A stretch of DNA of 64,000 nucleotides from Bacillota bacterium (lineage in GTDB: Bacteria > Bacillota_I > Bacilli_A > Erysipelotrichales > Erysipelotrichaceae): the NCBI GenBank assembly GCA_023388535.1, contig JAEWFZ010000014.1, forward strand, positions 62,001-126,000, written 5' to 3'. Position 1 is the first letter of the stretch, and each line of letters starts with the position of its first letter. Made by a program: the position numbers and the translations under genes. The notes under the pieces are model-generated. The model did not search any database. It saw nothing but the letters and a program-made list of their open reading frames with translations, and was not told the DNA's origin. Below are positions 31,378-40,355 of the stretch, piece by piece.

Positions 31378-32259
31378 TTATTTGGCCATAGCCGCCACTT
31401 CGGCTGCGAAGTCATCTTCTCGTTTTTCGATACCTTCACCGACCGCGTAGCGGACAAACTTAGATACGGAAGCTTTTTCTTGTTGTAAGAATTGGCTTAC
31501 TTTCATATTTTGGTCCTTGAAATAAGGTTGATCAACAAGGGAAATCTCTTGTAGGGCTTTAGAAACTCGGCCGCGGATAATACCCGCTTTTTGTTTTTCG
31601 TTCTTTTCCGAAAGAACTGGGTCGTTCTTAAGAATTTCTTCTTGTAAATGAGTTTGTTCGTCAATAACCGCTTGTGGCATATGATCGGAAGAAACGTATT
31701 GTGGGCTCATGGAAACGACTTGCATCGCCATATCACGCGCTACTTCTTCGTCGCTAGTTTCAACTACGGCTACGCCAGCGATTTTACCACCCATATGCAT
31801 ATATAGACCGAAGACTTCATCGTCGTTCTTTTCAACAAGTTCGAAACGACGGAAAGAAATCTTCTCGCCAATGGTTGCTGTCGCATCCATGACGTGTTCA
31901 GCTAAAGTTTTACCATCGAGTACTAGATTATTGGCTTCTTCTAAGCTTGCTGGTTGAAAGGTAATCAATCCAGCACCAATCATATCGACCAAATCAAGGA
32001 ATTGTTCGTTTTTAGCTACGAAATCCGTTTCCGCATTTACTTCATAAATAGCGGCCAGATTATCTTTAGCTACTACTTTGGCTAAACCTTCCGCGGCAAT
32101 TCTTCCTGCTTTTTTAGCGGCTGAGGCCATACCTTTTTCTTGTAACCATTTGACAGCGGCTTGAATATCGCCATCGGTGGCTTGTAAGGCTTTTTTGCAG
32201 TCCATCATACCGGCGCCGGTTAATTGTCTTAGTTCTTTTACTAATGCTGCTGTAATCAT
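31378..32259 (-). CDS. tsf: Elongation factor Ts
   Basis: EF-Ts recharges EF-Tu by exchanging GDP for GTP. In 293 residues the N-terminal UBA-like domain [20 protein letters not shown], the core [15 protein letters not shown] and the C-terminal coiled region [15 protein letters not shown] are present. The ATG overlaps the rpsB stop by ATGA, so S2 and EF-Ts are coupled as in most bacteria. Confidence 0.97.
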   Translation of the reverse strand: MITAALVKELRQLTGAGMMDCKKALQATDGDIQAAVKWLQEKGMASAAKKAGRIAAEGLAKVVAKDNLAAIYEVNAETDFVAKNEQFLDLVDMIGAGLITFQPASLEEANNLVLDGKTLAEHVMDATATIGEKISFRRFELVEKNDDEVFGLYMHMGGKIAGVAVVETSDEEVARDMAMQVVSMSPQYVSSDHMPQAVIDEQTHLQEEILKNDPVLSEKNEKQKAGIIRGRVSKALQEISLVDQPYFKDQNMKVSQFLQQEKASVSKFVRYAVGEGIEKREDDFAAEVAAMAK

Positions 32260-33227
32260 GCTTGTGTTTCCTCCTGAACTTCTTCTACCGTTTCTTCGAC
32301 CGTATTAGCTGGAGCTTCTTGAGCGGCGGCTTCTTTAGCTTCTTCGGCCGCCGTAGCTTTGGCGTCGTATTTACGGTAAGTACGACGGTTTTGGTTAAAG
32401 GTTGCGGAACGACGACGTTCTTCACGTTGACGACGTTCTTCTTGACGTTGACGACGACGTGCTTCGTTTTGTTCATCGACATTACGAATTACATCAGCCA
32501 TGGTGATTTCTTCTTCCTCAACATCGACATAGGCGACAATTGGAATGCCTCCTTGTGCTTCAACCACAGCATCGGCCATAACTGAAATAAGTAATTTAAT
32601 AGCTTTATTGGCATCGTCGTTGGCCGGAATACCATAATCCAACATGTCTGGATCACAGTTGGTATCCATTAGTCCAAATACTGGGATATTAAGTTTACGA
32701 GCTTCAGCGACCGCATTATGTTCTTCCATAGGATCAACTACGAACATAGCATCCGGTACTTTCTTCATTTCCTTAATACCACCTAAGAAGTTTTCTAAAC
32801 GAGCGGCTTCTTTTTGAAGCAAGACGATTTCTTTCTTAGGATAGACGTTGATGGAACCATCTTCTTCCATTTTCTCAATTTCTAAGAGACGACGAATACT
32901 TTTTTGAATGGTTTTGAAATTAGTTAACGTTCCTCCTAACCAACGTTGGTTAACAAAGAACGAACCAGAACGTAAAGCTTCTTCAAGGATGGTTTGTTGA
33001 GCGTTTTTCTTAGTTCCTACAAAGAGAACTTTACCGCCGTTTTCAACAATTTCCTTAAGCTTGTTGTAAGCGACTTCGATATATTCTTTAGTAATATCGA
33101 GGTTGATGATATGAGACCCATTTTTAGCGGTGTAAATATAAGGTTTCATCTTTGGGTTCCAGCGGCGTGTTTGGTGACCAAAATACACCCCGGCTTCTAA
33201 TAACTGCTTCATACTAACTACTGACAT
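32256..33227 (-). CDS. rpsB: 30S ribosomal protein S2 with long C-terminal extension
   Basis: S2 bridges the head and body of the 30S subunit near S1-type proteins and the mRNA exit. The core (about 1-225) is typical: [64 protein letters not shown]. Beyond it is a tail of nearly 100 residues: an Arg/Gln/Glu-rich helix (257-285; [17 protein letters not shown]) and an Ala/Glu-rich acidic end (291-323). Usual S2 length is about 240-255, so this is an extension, with codon use like the rest of the gene. AAAGGA precedes the ATG, behind its own promoter and leader. Confidence 0.96.
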   Translation of the reverse strand: MSVVSMKQLLEAGVYFGHQTRRWNPKMKPYIYTAKNGSHIINLDITKEYIEVAYNKLKEIVENGGKVLFVGTKKNAQQTILEEALRSGSFFVNQRWLGGTLTNFKTIQKSIRRLLEIEKMEEDGSINVYPKKEIVLLQKEAARLENFLGGIKEMKKVPDAMFVVDPMEEHNAVAEARKLNIPVFGLMDTNCDPDMLDYGIPANDDANKAIKLLISVMADAVVEAQGGIPIVAYVDVEEEEITMADVIRNVDEQNEARRRQRQEERRQREERRRSATFNQNRRTYRKYDAKATAAEEAKEAAAQEAPANTVEETVEEVQEETQA

Positions 33228-33332
33228 AAAAAAATTTCCTTTCCGTTAGTCCTCCATCACTTCTCACTAAGCAACCCTATTGGGCACGGGCTTATCGAAT
33301 CCATGATGTGTGTACTTGCGCTAGTTTGCGCC
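33228..33332 (-). promoter_or_regulatory. rpsB 5' leader with hairpins
   Basis: The untranslated leader begins near 33332. It contains GCGC-AAACTA-GCGC (33318-33331) at its 5' end and a larger hairpin TAAGC...CCC-AATA-GGG...GCTTA (33268-33294). Ribosomal S2 operons are often autoregulated, so these may bind S2; that is inference, as I do not recognise a catalogued motif. Confidence 0.5.
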
Positions 33333-33338
33333 TTTAAA

Positions 33339-33367
33339 AGTATACCTTAAATAGCGAGAAGTTGCAA
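33339..33367 (-). promoter_or_regulatory. rpsB operon promoter
   Basis: Minus strand: -35 TTGCAA (33362-33367), 17-base spacer, -10 TATACT (33339-33344). This is one of the few sigma-A-like promoters here with both boxes at ideal spacing. Confidence 0.75.
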
Positions 33368-33482
33368 TTAAATCGGCTCTAATGGCTTAGATTTATCATT
33401 GCTGTAAGACTTTTCAACAAGTAATACGTGATAAGACCCGATAGAAAGGGTTTAAACCACAAATTCGAACGGAATTCCATAC
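33368..33482. other. Intergenic stretch without recognised feature
   Basis: Between the rpsB promoter and the terminator of the small membrane protein gene, on both strands, I see no open frame with a ribosome site, no tRNA-like fold and no strong hairpin. Confidence 0.5.
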
Positions 33483-33519
33483 AAAAAAAGAGTGACCATT
33501 GTTGTTTTCACTCTTTTTT
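33483..33519 (-). terminator. Terminator of the small membrane protein gene
   Basis: AGAGTGA-N12-TCACTCT with six to seven A and T on the flanks, 65 bases after the stop at 33584. The A/T flanks make it able to work in both directions. Confidence 0.75.
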
Positions 33520-33583
33520 GCAAATTTTCTAAACTTCCTTAGTAGATTACTTTTTTATATTCGGTTCTTTAGCTATTAGCAAA

Positions 33584-33751
33584 TTATTTTTTCTCTAAAA
33601 AATAAATAAAAGCTATAGCCGCGATGGTAGAACTAAGATAAGCCATAGATTGATTGATATCAAGAAAATAATTGATTGTCCCTGAAATAATCAATGGAAT
33701 TACAAATATAAAGAAAAATAAAAAAATAGTTTTATTTAAATCAGTTTTCAT
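33584..33751 (-). CDS. Small two-helix membrane protein, unknown function
   Basis: A 55-residue product starting MKTDLNKTIFLFFFIFVIP, with two likely transmembrane helices (about 8-28 and 33-51) joined by INYFLDINQS and ending in FLEKK. The start at 33751 has GAGAGG six bases upstream; the frame can be read 5 codons further but without a better site. It stands alone between divergent or convergent genes, with its own terminator, which supports it being real. I recognise no family. Confidence 0.55.
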   Translation of the reverse strand: MKTDLNKTIFLFFFIFVIPLIISGTINYFLDINQSMAYLSSTIAAIAFIYFLEKK

Positions 33752-33955
33752 GAAAATACCTCTCACTCTCGAAATAAAGCTTACTCAGTAACAGCTATCA
33801 AGTCAAGATTGATTTTAAATCGCTGTTTTTCACAATTAAGGGGTATCATCAACTTAAAACGATAATTAAACGATAATTTTTGGTTTATCTTTACAATTAT
33901 ACCTTTATTCCGTAAACTTAAACTAGTCTATCTAGATTATAAGGGGGAAGATTTT

Positions 33956-34810
33956 ATGAAAATTGCCTTAGTAACCGATTCTTCAGCCGATATCTTAAAA
34001 GATGAAGAATCCTTATATAAACTTACCGTCGTACGTAATCCGCTTCATATCGATGATGAGGATTATATTGAAGAAGAAACCATTGATTTAATCCAATTTA
34101 TTCAACGACTTCATGCTGGGGCTGATGTGAAAACATCAATGCCAAGGACCGGTGATATTATCACGACCTTTAATCGATTATTTGATGAGGGTTATCAGCA
34201 CATTATTTTTGTTCCAATCATGGAAGCCTTATCGGGCAGCTATAACAACGCCATAAACATCGCCAGTTTGGATGAATATGTTGGAAAAGTTACGGTTATC
34301 AACGCTAAATCCGTCTCGGCACCGCTTGCTTTTATTTTAGAAGATATCGTCGCTTTAATTGACAAAGGTCACACACCGGAAGCCATTAAAGCACTCGTAG
34401 AGACTGAGGCTACCATCGATGCGATCTTACTGCCTGCGACCTTATCCTATTTGGCTAAAGGTGGAAGAATCTCGCCAGCGGTAGCGACCCTTGGCAATAT
34501 GGTTAAACTGGTACCCCTTCTACAGGTGAATCAAAACGGTATCGAAAAAGAAGATACCAAACGAACCATGAAAAAAGCCATTCAACAAGCCGTAACCAGC
34601 ATCATTGAACGCAATCAACCAAGTAGCGATTATCATTGGGCTTTAGTTTATGGCGATATCAGCGATGAAATAAAAAACTCGACCCATCAACTAATGCGTC
34701 AGCAATTAGGTGATGATATCGAGATTCATTTTAGAAAACTAGGTTCGACAATTATGTGTCATACCGGGCCTAATAGTTTAGCCATTGCTTGTAGTAAAAA
34801 ACTATTTTAA
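33956..34810 (+). CDS. DegV family fatty acid-binding protein
   Basis: DegV/FakB proteins bind a fatty acid and present it to the kinase FakA for phosphorylation. The 284-residue protein has the family start KIALVTDSSADI, the TSMPRTGD motif (about 60) that contacts the acyl carboxylate, SGSYNNA (about 95) and a C-terminal EDD/DegV second lobe. AAGGGGGAAG precedes the ATG. No fakA/DAK gene is visible nearby. It overlaps the stop region of the convergent xerC by 9 bp with no terminator between them. Confidence 0.92.
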   Translation: MKIALVTDSSADILKDEESLYKLTVVRNPLHIDDEDYIEEETIDLIQFIQRLHAGADVKTSMPRTGDIITTFNRLFDEGYQHIIFVPIMEALSGSYNNAINIASLDEYVGKVTVINAKSVSAPLAFILEDIVALIDKGHTPEAIKALVETEATIDAILLPATLSYLAKGGRISPAVATLGNMVKLVPLLQVNQNGIEKEDTKRTMKKAIQQAVTSIIERNQPSSDYHWALVYGDISDEIKNSTHQLMRQQLGDDIEIHFRKLGSTIMCHTGPNSLAIACSKKLF

Positions 34811-35713
34811 GCGCAATTGAGCGCTAGGATGGGTTTCTAAATAGATGCGTTGTAGCGATTCAATCGAAACATGGGTATAAATTTGAGTGGTCGAGAGATG
34901 CTCATGACCCAAGAGTTCTTGTACTAAAACTAAATCTGCCCCATTATCTAACATATGGGTAGCGAAACTATGACGTAACATATGAGGATGCAAGTCCTGT
35001 TTCAAATTCGCCCGGATCCCCGCTTCTTTACAAATCGTTTGTAAAGAACGAACACTCAAAGCTTTACCAAAACGATTTAGAAAAAGATATTCTGAATCGT
35101 TTTCTTTTAGAAACTCAAGCCGCGTGCTATTTAGATAGTTTTGGATAGCATCCAACAAGCTTTGATAAATCGGAACATAGCGATGCTTCTGGCCCTTACC
35201 CCAGATACTGAGTAAGCGCTCTTTAAAGTCAATATCGCTTATTTTAAGTTGGGTACACTCACTGACGCGAAGCCCACAGCCATATAACAGTTCCACTATT
35301 AAGCGATCGCGTATCGCTTTTGGCGTCGAGTCAAAACTATCCAATAAAGCGATTACTTCTTCAATGACCAAAAAATTAGGTAAGCTGGTGGCTTCTTTAA
35401 ATTGTTTAATTAAGGCAAAAGGATTTTGCTGATGTTGATGGTGTAAGTTTAAATATTTATAAAAAGAGCGACAAGCCGAGTTTTTACGATTAATCGTACG
35501 ACTGGAAAGATTAAACTCCTTTTGTAAAATCGAAATATAGTCATACACCATATTAAGCGTCACTTCATCGAGATGCTTGATTTCTAAGCTTTCACAATAC
35601 GCTAAAAACTGGCGAATATCGCGACGATAAGCCTCCAACGAATGCTCTGATCGGGAGGTTCGCAAACTAAAATCTTGCAAGAAACCTTTAAGTTCACTTT
35701 GATACAAACGCAT
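34802..35713 (-). CDS. xerC: Tyrosine recombinase XerC
   Basis: XerC/XerD resolve chromosome dimers at dif. The 303-residue protein has an N-terminal SAM-like core-binding domain and a catalytic domain with the R-K-H-R-H-Y set: Arg in LYGCGLRVSE, HMLRHSFATHML, LLGHEHLSTTQIYTHV with the nucleophilic Tyr. I call it XerC rather than XerD because it follows topA and trmFO, as codV/xerC does in Bacillus. The hslVU and codY genes that follow there are absent. It overlaps trmFO by 20 bp with GGAGG upstream. Confidence 0.9.
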   Translation of the reverse strand: MRLYQSELKGFLQDFSLRTSRSEHSLEAYRRDIRQFLAYCESLEIKHLDEVTLNMVYDYISILQKEFNLSSRTINRKNSACRSFYKYLNLHHQHQQNPFALIKQFKEATSLPNFLVIEEVIALLDSFDSTPKAIRDRLIVELLYGCGLRVSECTQLKISDIDFKERLLSIWGKGQKHRYVPIYQSLLDAIQNYLNSTRLEFLKENDSEYLFLNRFGKALSVRSLQTICKEAGIRANLKQDLHPHMLRHSFATHMLDNGADLVLVQELLGHEHLSTTQIYTHVSIESLQRIYLETHPSAQLRLK

Positions 35714-36968
35714 CGATGGCCTCCAAGGCTGCTTCGGCTTTTTTGGTTCTATCTTTAATCAAACTATTTAGAATTCCGAAAATCGCGTTCATCGGTTGAA
35801 AATGATGCGGATTCGCCTGACTAATGTAATGACCCAAGCTGGCAATCATAGTCGCTTTAGGAAAATTAAAGGCTTCATTGTTTAGATAGGCTATCATTGC
35901 CAAAGCGGCTAATAAGCCGGAGGACGCCGATTCCACATAGCCTTCAACCCCGGTTAATTGTCCAGCAATAAAAATATTCGGTTTTTCTAACATTTGATAA
36001 TTTTCATTTAATATTTTTGGCGAGGTTAAATAGGTGTTGCGATGCATCACCCCATAGCGAACAATCTCTGCTTTTTCTAACCCAGGAATATACTTCAACA
36101 TTTCTTTTTGAGCGCCCCAGGTTAGTCTAGTTTGAAAGCCGACTAAATTGTATAAATCCCCAGCCGCATTATCTTGTCGTAGTTGTACCACCGCGGTTAG
36201 CCGTGTTTCTCCTTGTTGTAAACCGACCGGTTTTAAAGGACCAAAAAGTAAGGTCTTTTTACCGCGTTTAGCCATGGTTTCAATCGGCATACAGCCTTCA
36301 AAAACTTTAATATCCTCAAAACTACGTTGTTCTACTAATGGGGCATTTACTAAGAAATCATAGAAGGCATCAAATTGTTCCTGGTTCATCGCTGCATTTA
36401 GATAATCAGCACTACCCTTGTCGTAGCGTGATTTACGATAGACAACGCTTTGATCAATTCCTTCGATACTGATTACCGGCGCAATCGCATCATAAAACGA
36501 TAAAAATGAGGTCCCTACCATATCTGCTAAATAGGCACTCAAGGTATCGGAAGTCAATGGACCGGTAGCTAGAATCGTTGGCACATCTTCTAGTGAGATA
36601 ACCTCTTCATTGACTAAAGTAAATCCAGGAAAGCTTTCTAATTTAGCTTTAATTGCTGCTGAGAATTGCTGACGATCAACCGCCAACGCCGAACCAGCTG
36701 GAATAGCATGTTCATCCGCTGCCTGCATGATTAGAGAATCTAGGCGACGCATTTCTTCTTTGAGTAACCCCACGGCATTGCTCCATTGGTTAGAACGCAA
36801 GGAATTGGAACAGACCAGCTCGGCAAAATCCCCCGAACTATGAGCCGGGGTCATTTTTAACGGACGCATCTCATAGAGGTCCACCTCAAAGCCTGCTTTT
36901 AAGAGCTGATAGCTAGCTTCACAACCCGCTAAGCCAGCCCCGATTACTCTAATCTTTTTTGCTTTCAT
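35694..36968 (-). CDS. trmFO: tRNA m5U54 methyltransferase TrmFO (folate/FAD dependent)
   Basis: It makes 5-methyluridine at position 54 of tRNA using methylene-tetrahydrofolate and FADH2. Seen in 424 residues: Rossmann FAD site VIGAGLAGCEASYQL at the N-terminus, YEMRP, the family signature HSSGDFAELVCSNSLRS, and GQLTGVEGYVESASSG with a conserved region near the C-terminus. It overlaps topA by 20 bp. Confidence 0.96.
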   Translation of the reverse strand: MKAKKIRVIGAGLAGCEASYQLLKAGFEVDLYEMRPLKMTPAHSSGDFAELVCSNSLRSNQWSNAVGLLKEEMRRLDSLIMQAADEHAIPAGSALAVDRQQFSAAIKAKLESFPGFTLVNEEVISLEDVPTILATGPLTSDTLSAYLADMVGTSFLSFYDAIAPVISIEGIDQSVVYRKSRYDKGSADYLNAAMNQEQFDAFYDFLVNAPLVEQRSFEDIKVFEGCMPIETMAKRGKKTLLFGPLKPVGLQQGETRLTAVVQLRQDNAAGDLYNLVGFQTRLTWGAQKEMLKYIPGLEKAEIVRYGVMHRNTYLTSPKILNENYQMLEKPNIFIAGQLTGVEGYVESASSGLLAALAMIAYLNNEAFNFPKATMIASLGHYISQANPHHFQPMNAIFGILNSLIKDRTKKAEAALEAIDAFVSK

Positions 36969-38973
36969 TCTTTTTCTTTTTAGCCGCTTTATTTGGATCT
37001 GGCTTGATATAACGGCATTTAGGGAAATTGGAACAGCCTACAAATTTGGTGCCATAACGCGAAATCCGCTCAACTAATTCATGACCGCATTCCGGGCACA
37101 TTTCACCGGTTGGTACAACCGGTTTCTTTTCTTTCCCAGGTAATGGTCGATTGTATTTACATTTAGGGAAATTGGCACAAGCAATAAATTCACCATAGCG
37201 GCCATGACGATAAACGAGATCGCCACCATCTTCCGGACATTTCTCCCCTACCATTTTAAGTGGTTCTTTTTCCATGGTCTCATAAGCTTTATCGACTAGC
37301 GGTTGAAACTCATTATAGAAGTCTCGCAGTTCTTCCACATAGTCAACTTCGCCCTGAGCAATTTTATCTAATTCTGCTTCCATCTCCGCCGTGTATTCAA
37401 CGTTAATGATGGAAGAGAAGTTTTCTGCTAGTTTTTCGTCAGTTAAAAGACCTTGATCGGTAGGAATAAAGACTTTAGCCCGAGTTGTTTCGGTCGGGGC
37501 TTTGTATTGTACATAGCCACGGGAAACGATGGTATCCATAATAAAGGAATATGTTGAAGGACGGCCAATACCTAATTCTTCCATCGCTTTAATTAAGCGC
37601 GCTTCGTTATAACGTAGCGGTGGTTCGGTAAAATGTTGGTTTCCTTCCACTTTCTCAGGTTGATAGATTTTTTTCTCTTCAAGACTTGGTAAAAAGGTAT
37701 CACTCGCTTGTTCGTAAGCCTTATAAACATTCAAATAGCCATCGAAAACAATTTGGGTACCACTGGCACTGAGTTCGTATTCGTCTTTAACAAACGTATA
37801 AGTGGTCGTTTGAACGCGCGCTGGTGCCATTAAAGAGGCCAAAGTACGTGCATAAATTAGTTTATAAAGTCTTAGTTCATCCGGTGTCAAAAAGGTCTTC
37901 ACGCTATTAGGCGTATGTTTAAGGGAAGTTACTCGGATCCCTTCATGGGCATCTTGGGTAGTTTCTGTCTTTTTGGAAGTGCGGTATTTACCGACATAGT
38001 TCTTACCGTAATTGGCTTCAATATACGCAAAAGCATCGTTAACAAAACCTTCTGAAAGCCGGGTTGAATCGGTTCTCATATAGGTGATAAGACCTTCTGG
38101 ACCATTGCCCAAGTCAATTCCTTCGTATAGTTTCTGTGCGACACGCATGGTTTTACGGGCGTTAAAATTAATTTTATTGGCGGCTTCTTGTTGTAAAGTC
38201 GAGGTAATAAAGACTAATTTAGGTTCCCGGCGCCGTTGGCTGGTTTTTACAGCATCTAAAAGTAAATCTTTTTGTAATGCCGCAACAATGGTATCGGCTT
38301 GTTCTTTATTTTTAATTTTAGCTTTTCGCTTATTAATCTTGGTTAATTCCGCGATAAAGGCTTCCTCATTTTCATTAAAATGAGCTTTGACCGACCAATA
38401 CTCTACTGGAATAAAGGCCTTGATTTCTTTCTCGCGTTCGACAATCATCTTTAGCGCTACCGATTGTACGCGACCGGCCGATTTGGATCGAATTTTAGTT
38501 TTTAAAAGTTTAGAAAGCTTAAAACCGATGATGCGATCGACGATCCGGCGGGTTTCCTGTGAATGGACTAAATCCATATCAATCTTACGAGGATTTTCAA
38601 AAGCTTTTAACACCGCGTCCTTGGTAATTTCGTTAAAAATAACTCGATTATCCTTGGTTACGTCAATTTCCAATTCATTGGCCAAATGCCAGGAGATAGC
38701 TTCTCCTTCGCGATCGGGGTCGGTCGCTAGAAATATTTCACTGGCTTTTTCTGCATCCTTTTTTAGACTTTTTACGACATCTCTTTTGTCGCGATTGACA
38801 ATATAGTTGGCTTCAAAATTATTATCAACATCCACCCCTAAGCCTTCCTTACCGGTCGTGGCTAAATCGCGGATATGTCCTTTTGAAGAGACCACTTTAT
38901 AATCACTCCCTAAAAACTTTTCAATCGATTTAGTTTTTGAGGGGGACTCTACGATAACTAATTTCTTACTCAT
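36949..38973 (-). CDS. topA: DNA topoisomerase I
   Basis: This type IA enzyme relaxes negative supercoils. In 674 residues: TOPRIM domain at the N-terminus (KLVIVESPSKTKSIEKFLG, ATDPDREGEAISWHL), the catalytic tyrosine in GLITYMRTDSTR (about 300), and two C-terminal C4 zinc ribbons (about 580-660; CPEDGGDL...CANFPKCKY and CPECGHEL...CSNFPKCRY). The tail is lysine-rich. AAGGAG precedes the ATG. Its dprA-topA-trmFO-xerC order matches Bacillus. Confidence 0.97.
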   Translation of the reverse strand: MSKKLVIVESPSKTKSIEKFLGSDYKVVSSKGHIRDLATTGKEGLGVDVDNNFEANYIVNRDKRDVVKSLKKDAEKASEIFLATDPDREGEAISWHLANELEIDVTKDNRVIFNEITKDAVLKAFENPRKIDMDLVHSQETRRIVDRIIGFKLSKLLKTKIRSKSAGRVQSVALKMIVEREKEIKAFIPVEYWSVKAHFNENEEAFIAELTKINKRKAKIKNKEQADTIVAALQKDLLLDAVKTSQRRREPKLVFITSTLQQEAANKINFNARKTMRVAQKLYEGIDLGNGPEGLITYMRTDSTRLSEGFVNDAFAYIEANYGKNYVGKYRTSKKTETTQDAHEGIRVTSLKHTPNSVKTFLTPDELRLYKLIYARTLASLMAPARVQTTTYTFVKDEYELSASGTQIVFDGYLNVYKAYEQASDTFLPSLEEKKIYQPEKVEGNQHFTEPPLRYNEARLIKAMEELGIGRPSTYSFIMDTIVSRGYVQYKAPTETTRAKVFIPTDQGLLTDEKLAENFSSIINVEYTAEMEAELDKIAQGEVDYVEELRDFYNEFQPLVDKAYETMEKEPLKMVGEKCPEDGGDLVYRHGRYGEFIACANFPKCKYNRPLPGKEKKPVVPTGEMCPECGHELVERISRYGTKFVGCSNFPKCRYIKPDPNKAAKKKKNESKKD

Positions 38974-38994
38974 GCTTGCTCCTTCTTAATCTTT

Positions 38995-39726
38995 TTATAC
39001 TATGTCTTGTATGTTTTCTTTTGTCAATATCTGCGCACCGAGCGATATCAAATGATTGTTCGCTTGACCGGTTGGTTCATCGTAACGAAACGGCACACAG
39101 TAAACATCCTTACCCAAAGTTAACGCTTGGGTGACCGAACTGGTACTACCCGAGCGATGATTGGCTTCCACTACCACCAAGCTCTTAGCTAACCCGACAA
39201 TTAAGCGGTTACGAATGGGAAAATGATGGGCTAGAGGTGGCGTTTGTGGTGGATATTCACTACATATTAAATGCTCTTTGGCTAATTTGTCAATTAATTC
39301 GCGATTTTCCTTTGGATAGTATACATCCAAGCCACAGCCAAGGATACCGATAGTTCGTCCTTGACGGATTGCGCCAAAATGACATAAACCATCAATCCCT
39401 TTGGCTAACCCAGAAACAATCACAAAACGCTGACTTAAGTTCTGACTTAGACTTAAGGCCATCGCTTTTCCGTAATCGCTAGGGGTTCGCGATCCAACCA
39501 TGGCTAAACACGGTTTTTCTAATAAACTTAGATCACCTCGGTAATATATAACCCACGGGGGATTAATCATATCATAAAAGGCTTGAGGATATTGTTTCTC
39601 CCCAAAACAAAGAAAATCCATCTCAATTGGATACTCCACAACCTGAATACGTTGCTTTAAGCCCTGCGCTATCTTTTTATAATCGCCTTTAAAATGACAG
39701 GAAAGATTTTTTAAATAATTTCTCAT
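38995..39726 (-). CDS. dprA: DNA processing protein DprA (short form)
   Basis: DprA loads RecA on single-stranded DNA during natural transformation. The 243-residue protein keeps the Rossmann-like core: MVGSRTPSDYGKAMA, VSGLAKGIDGLCHFGAI, TIGILGCGLDVYYPKEN, SEYPPQTPPLAHHFPIRNRLI and a Ser/Gly-rich end SGSTSSVTQAL. It has little of the N-terminal SAM domain and no C-terminal winged helix, so it is shorter than the usual 290-370 residues. The start lacks a strong ribosome site, so its first residues are less certain. Confidence 0.92.
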   Translation of the reverse strand: MRNYLKNLSCHFKGDYKKIAQGLKQRIQVVEYPIEMDFLCFGEKQYPQAFYDMINPPWVIYYRGDLSLLEKPCLAMVGSRTPSDYGKAMALSLSQNLSQRFVIVSGLAKGIDGLCHFGAIRQGRTIGILGCGLDVYYPKENRELIDKLAKEHLICSEYPPQTPPLAHHFPIRNRLIVGLAKSLVVVEANHRSGSTSSVTQALTLGKDVYCVPFRYDEPTGQANNHLISLGAQILTKENIQDIV

Positions 39727-39758
39727 AGCCTATGATATGAGAAGATAAACCAGAACTC

Positions 39759-40355
39759 CTAAAATAAGGATAGCTGACGACTTAATTTGAAAGAACGCCG
39801 ATGAATCGGACACGGCCCATATATTTCTAACTGCTGATAATGAAACGCTGTTGGATAACCTTTATGTTGTTTAAACACATAATCGGGATATAAGACATCA
39901 TAGCCTTGCATGATATGATCGCGGATCACTTTAGCGATAATACTGGCGGCGGCGATGCTGATCGAACGTTGATCGCCCTTGATTAGGTTATGTGCGTGCG
40001 TTTGTTTGAGCGTCATCGCATCAACTAAAATCAGCTCTGCCTTAGCTTCATCCGCAATCGCCTGCATCGTTTCCTTGGTAATCGCATAGATATTGGAAGC
40101 GTCGATGGCGGCCGCAGAAACGATTTTTATGGTAATGCTTTGGGCTAGGTTTAATATTTCAAAAAACGCACGATGGCGTTGTTTTTCGGTTAGTTTTTTT
40201 GAATCATCGATTAAATCAGAGGTAACGTTTGCTTTGAGAATAACCCCAGCTACAACTAAGGGACCAGCGAGCGGACCTCGACCGGCTTCATCGATGCCAA
40301 GTACGGTGAGCTTATCTTGCCAGGCTTTTTTCTCATATTCATAAAGCTTACTCAT
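39759..40355 (-). CDS. rnhB: Ribonuclease HII
   Basis: It cuts RNA at RNA-DNA junctions and removes single ribonucleotides from DNA. The 198-residue enzyme shows VLGIDEAGRGPLAGPLVVAGVIL (catalytic DE), DDSKKLTEKQR, the aspartate in ILVDAMTL and a C-terminal KGYPTAFHYQQL motif. I use the ATG at 40355, which overlaps the rbgA stop by 8 bp; the longer frame starts with TTG and has no ribosome site. Confidence 0.95.
   Translation of the reverse strand: MSKLYEYEKKAWQDKLTVLGIDEAGRGPLAGPLVVAGVILKANVTSDLIDDSKKLTEKQRHRAFFEILNLAQSITIKIVSAAAIDASNIYAITKETMQAIADEAKAELILVDAMTLKQTHAHNLIKGDQRSISIAAASIIAKVIRDHIMQGYDVLYPDYVFKQHKGYPTAFHYQQLEIYGPCPIHRRSFKLSRQLSLF

Noticed and set aside
32262..32585. Open frames antisense to the rpsB tail
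   Set aside because: They are low-complexity mirrors of the Arg/Glu-rich codons and lack ribosome sites.
33400..33480. tRNA-like TTCGAAT sequence near 33466
   Set aside because: The flanking bases do not form a T-arm stem and no acceptor or anticodon arm can be built on either strand.
33584..33955. Small membrane protein as a toxin of a type I toxin-antitoxin system
   Set aside because: No antisense promoter and RNA overlapping the gene could be supported, and the protein has two helices rather than a single toxic one.
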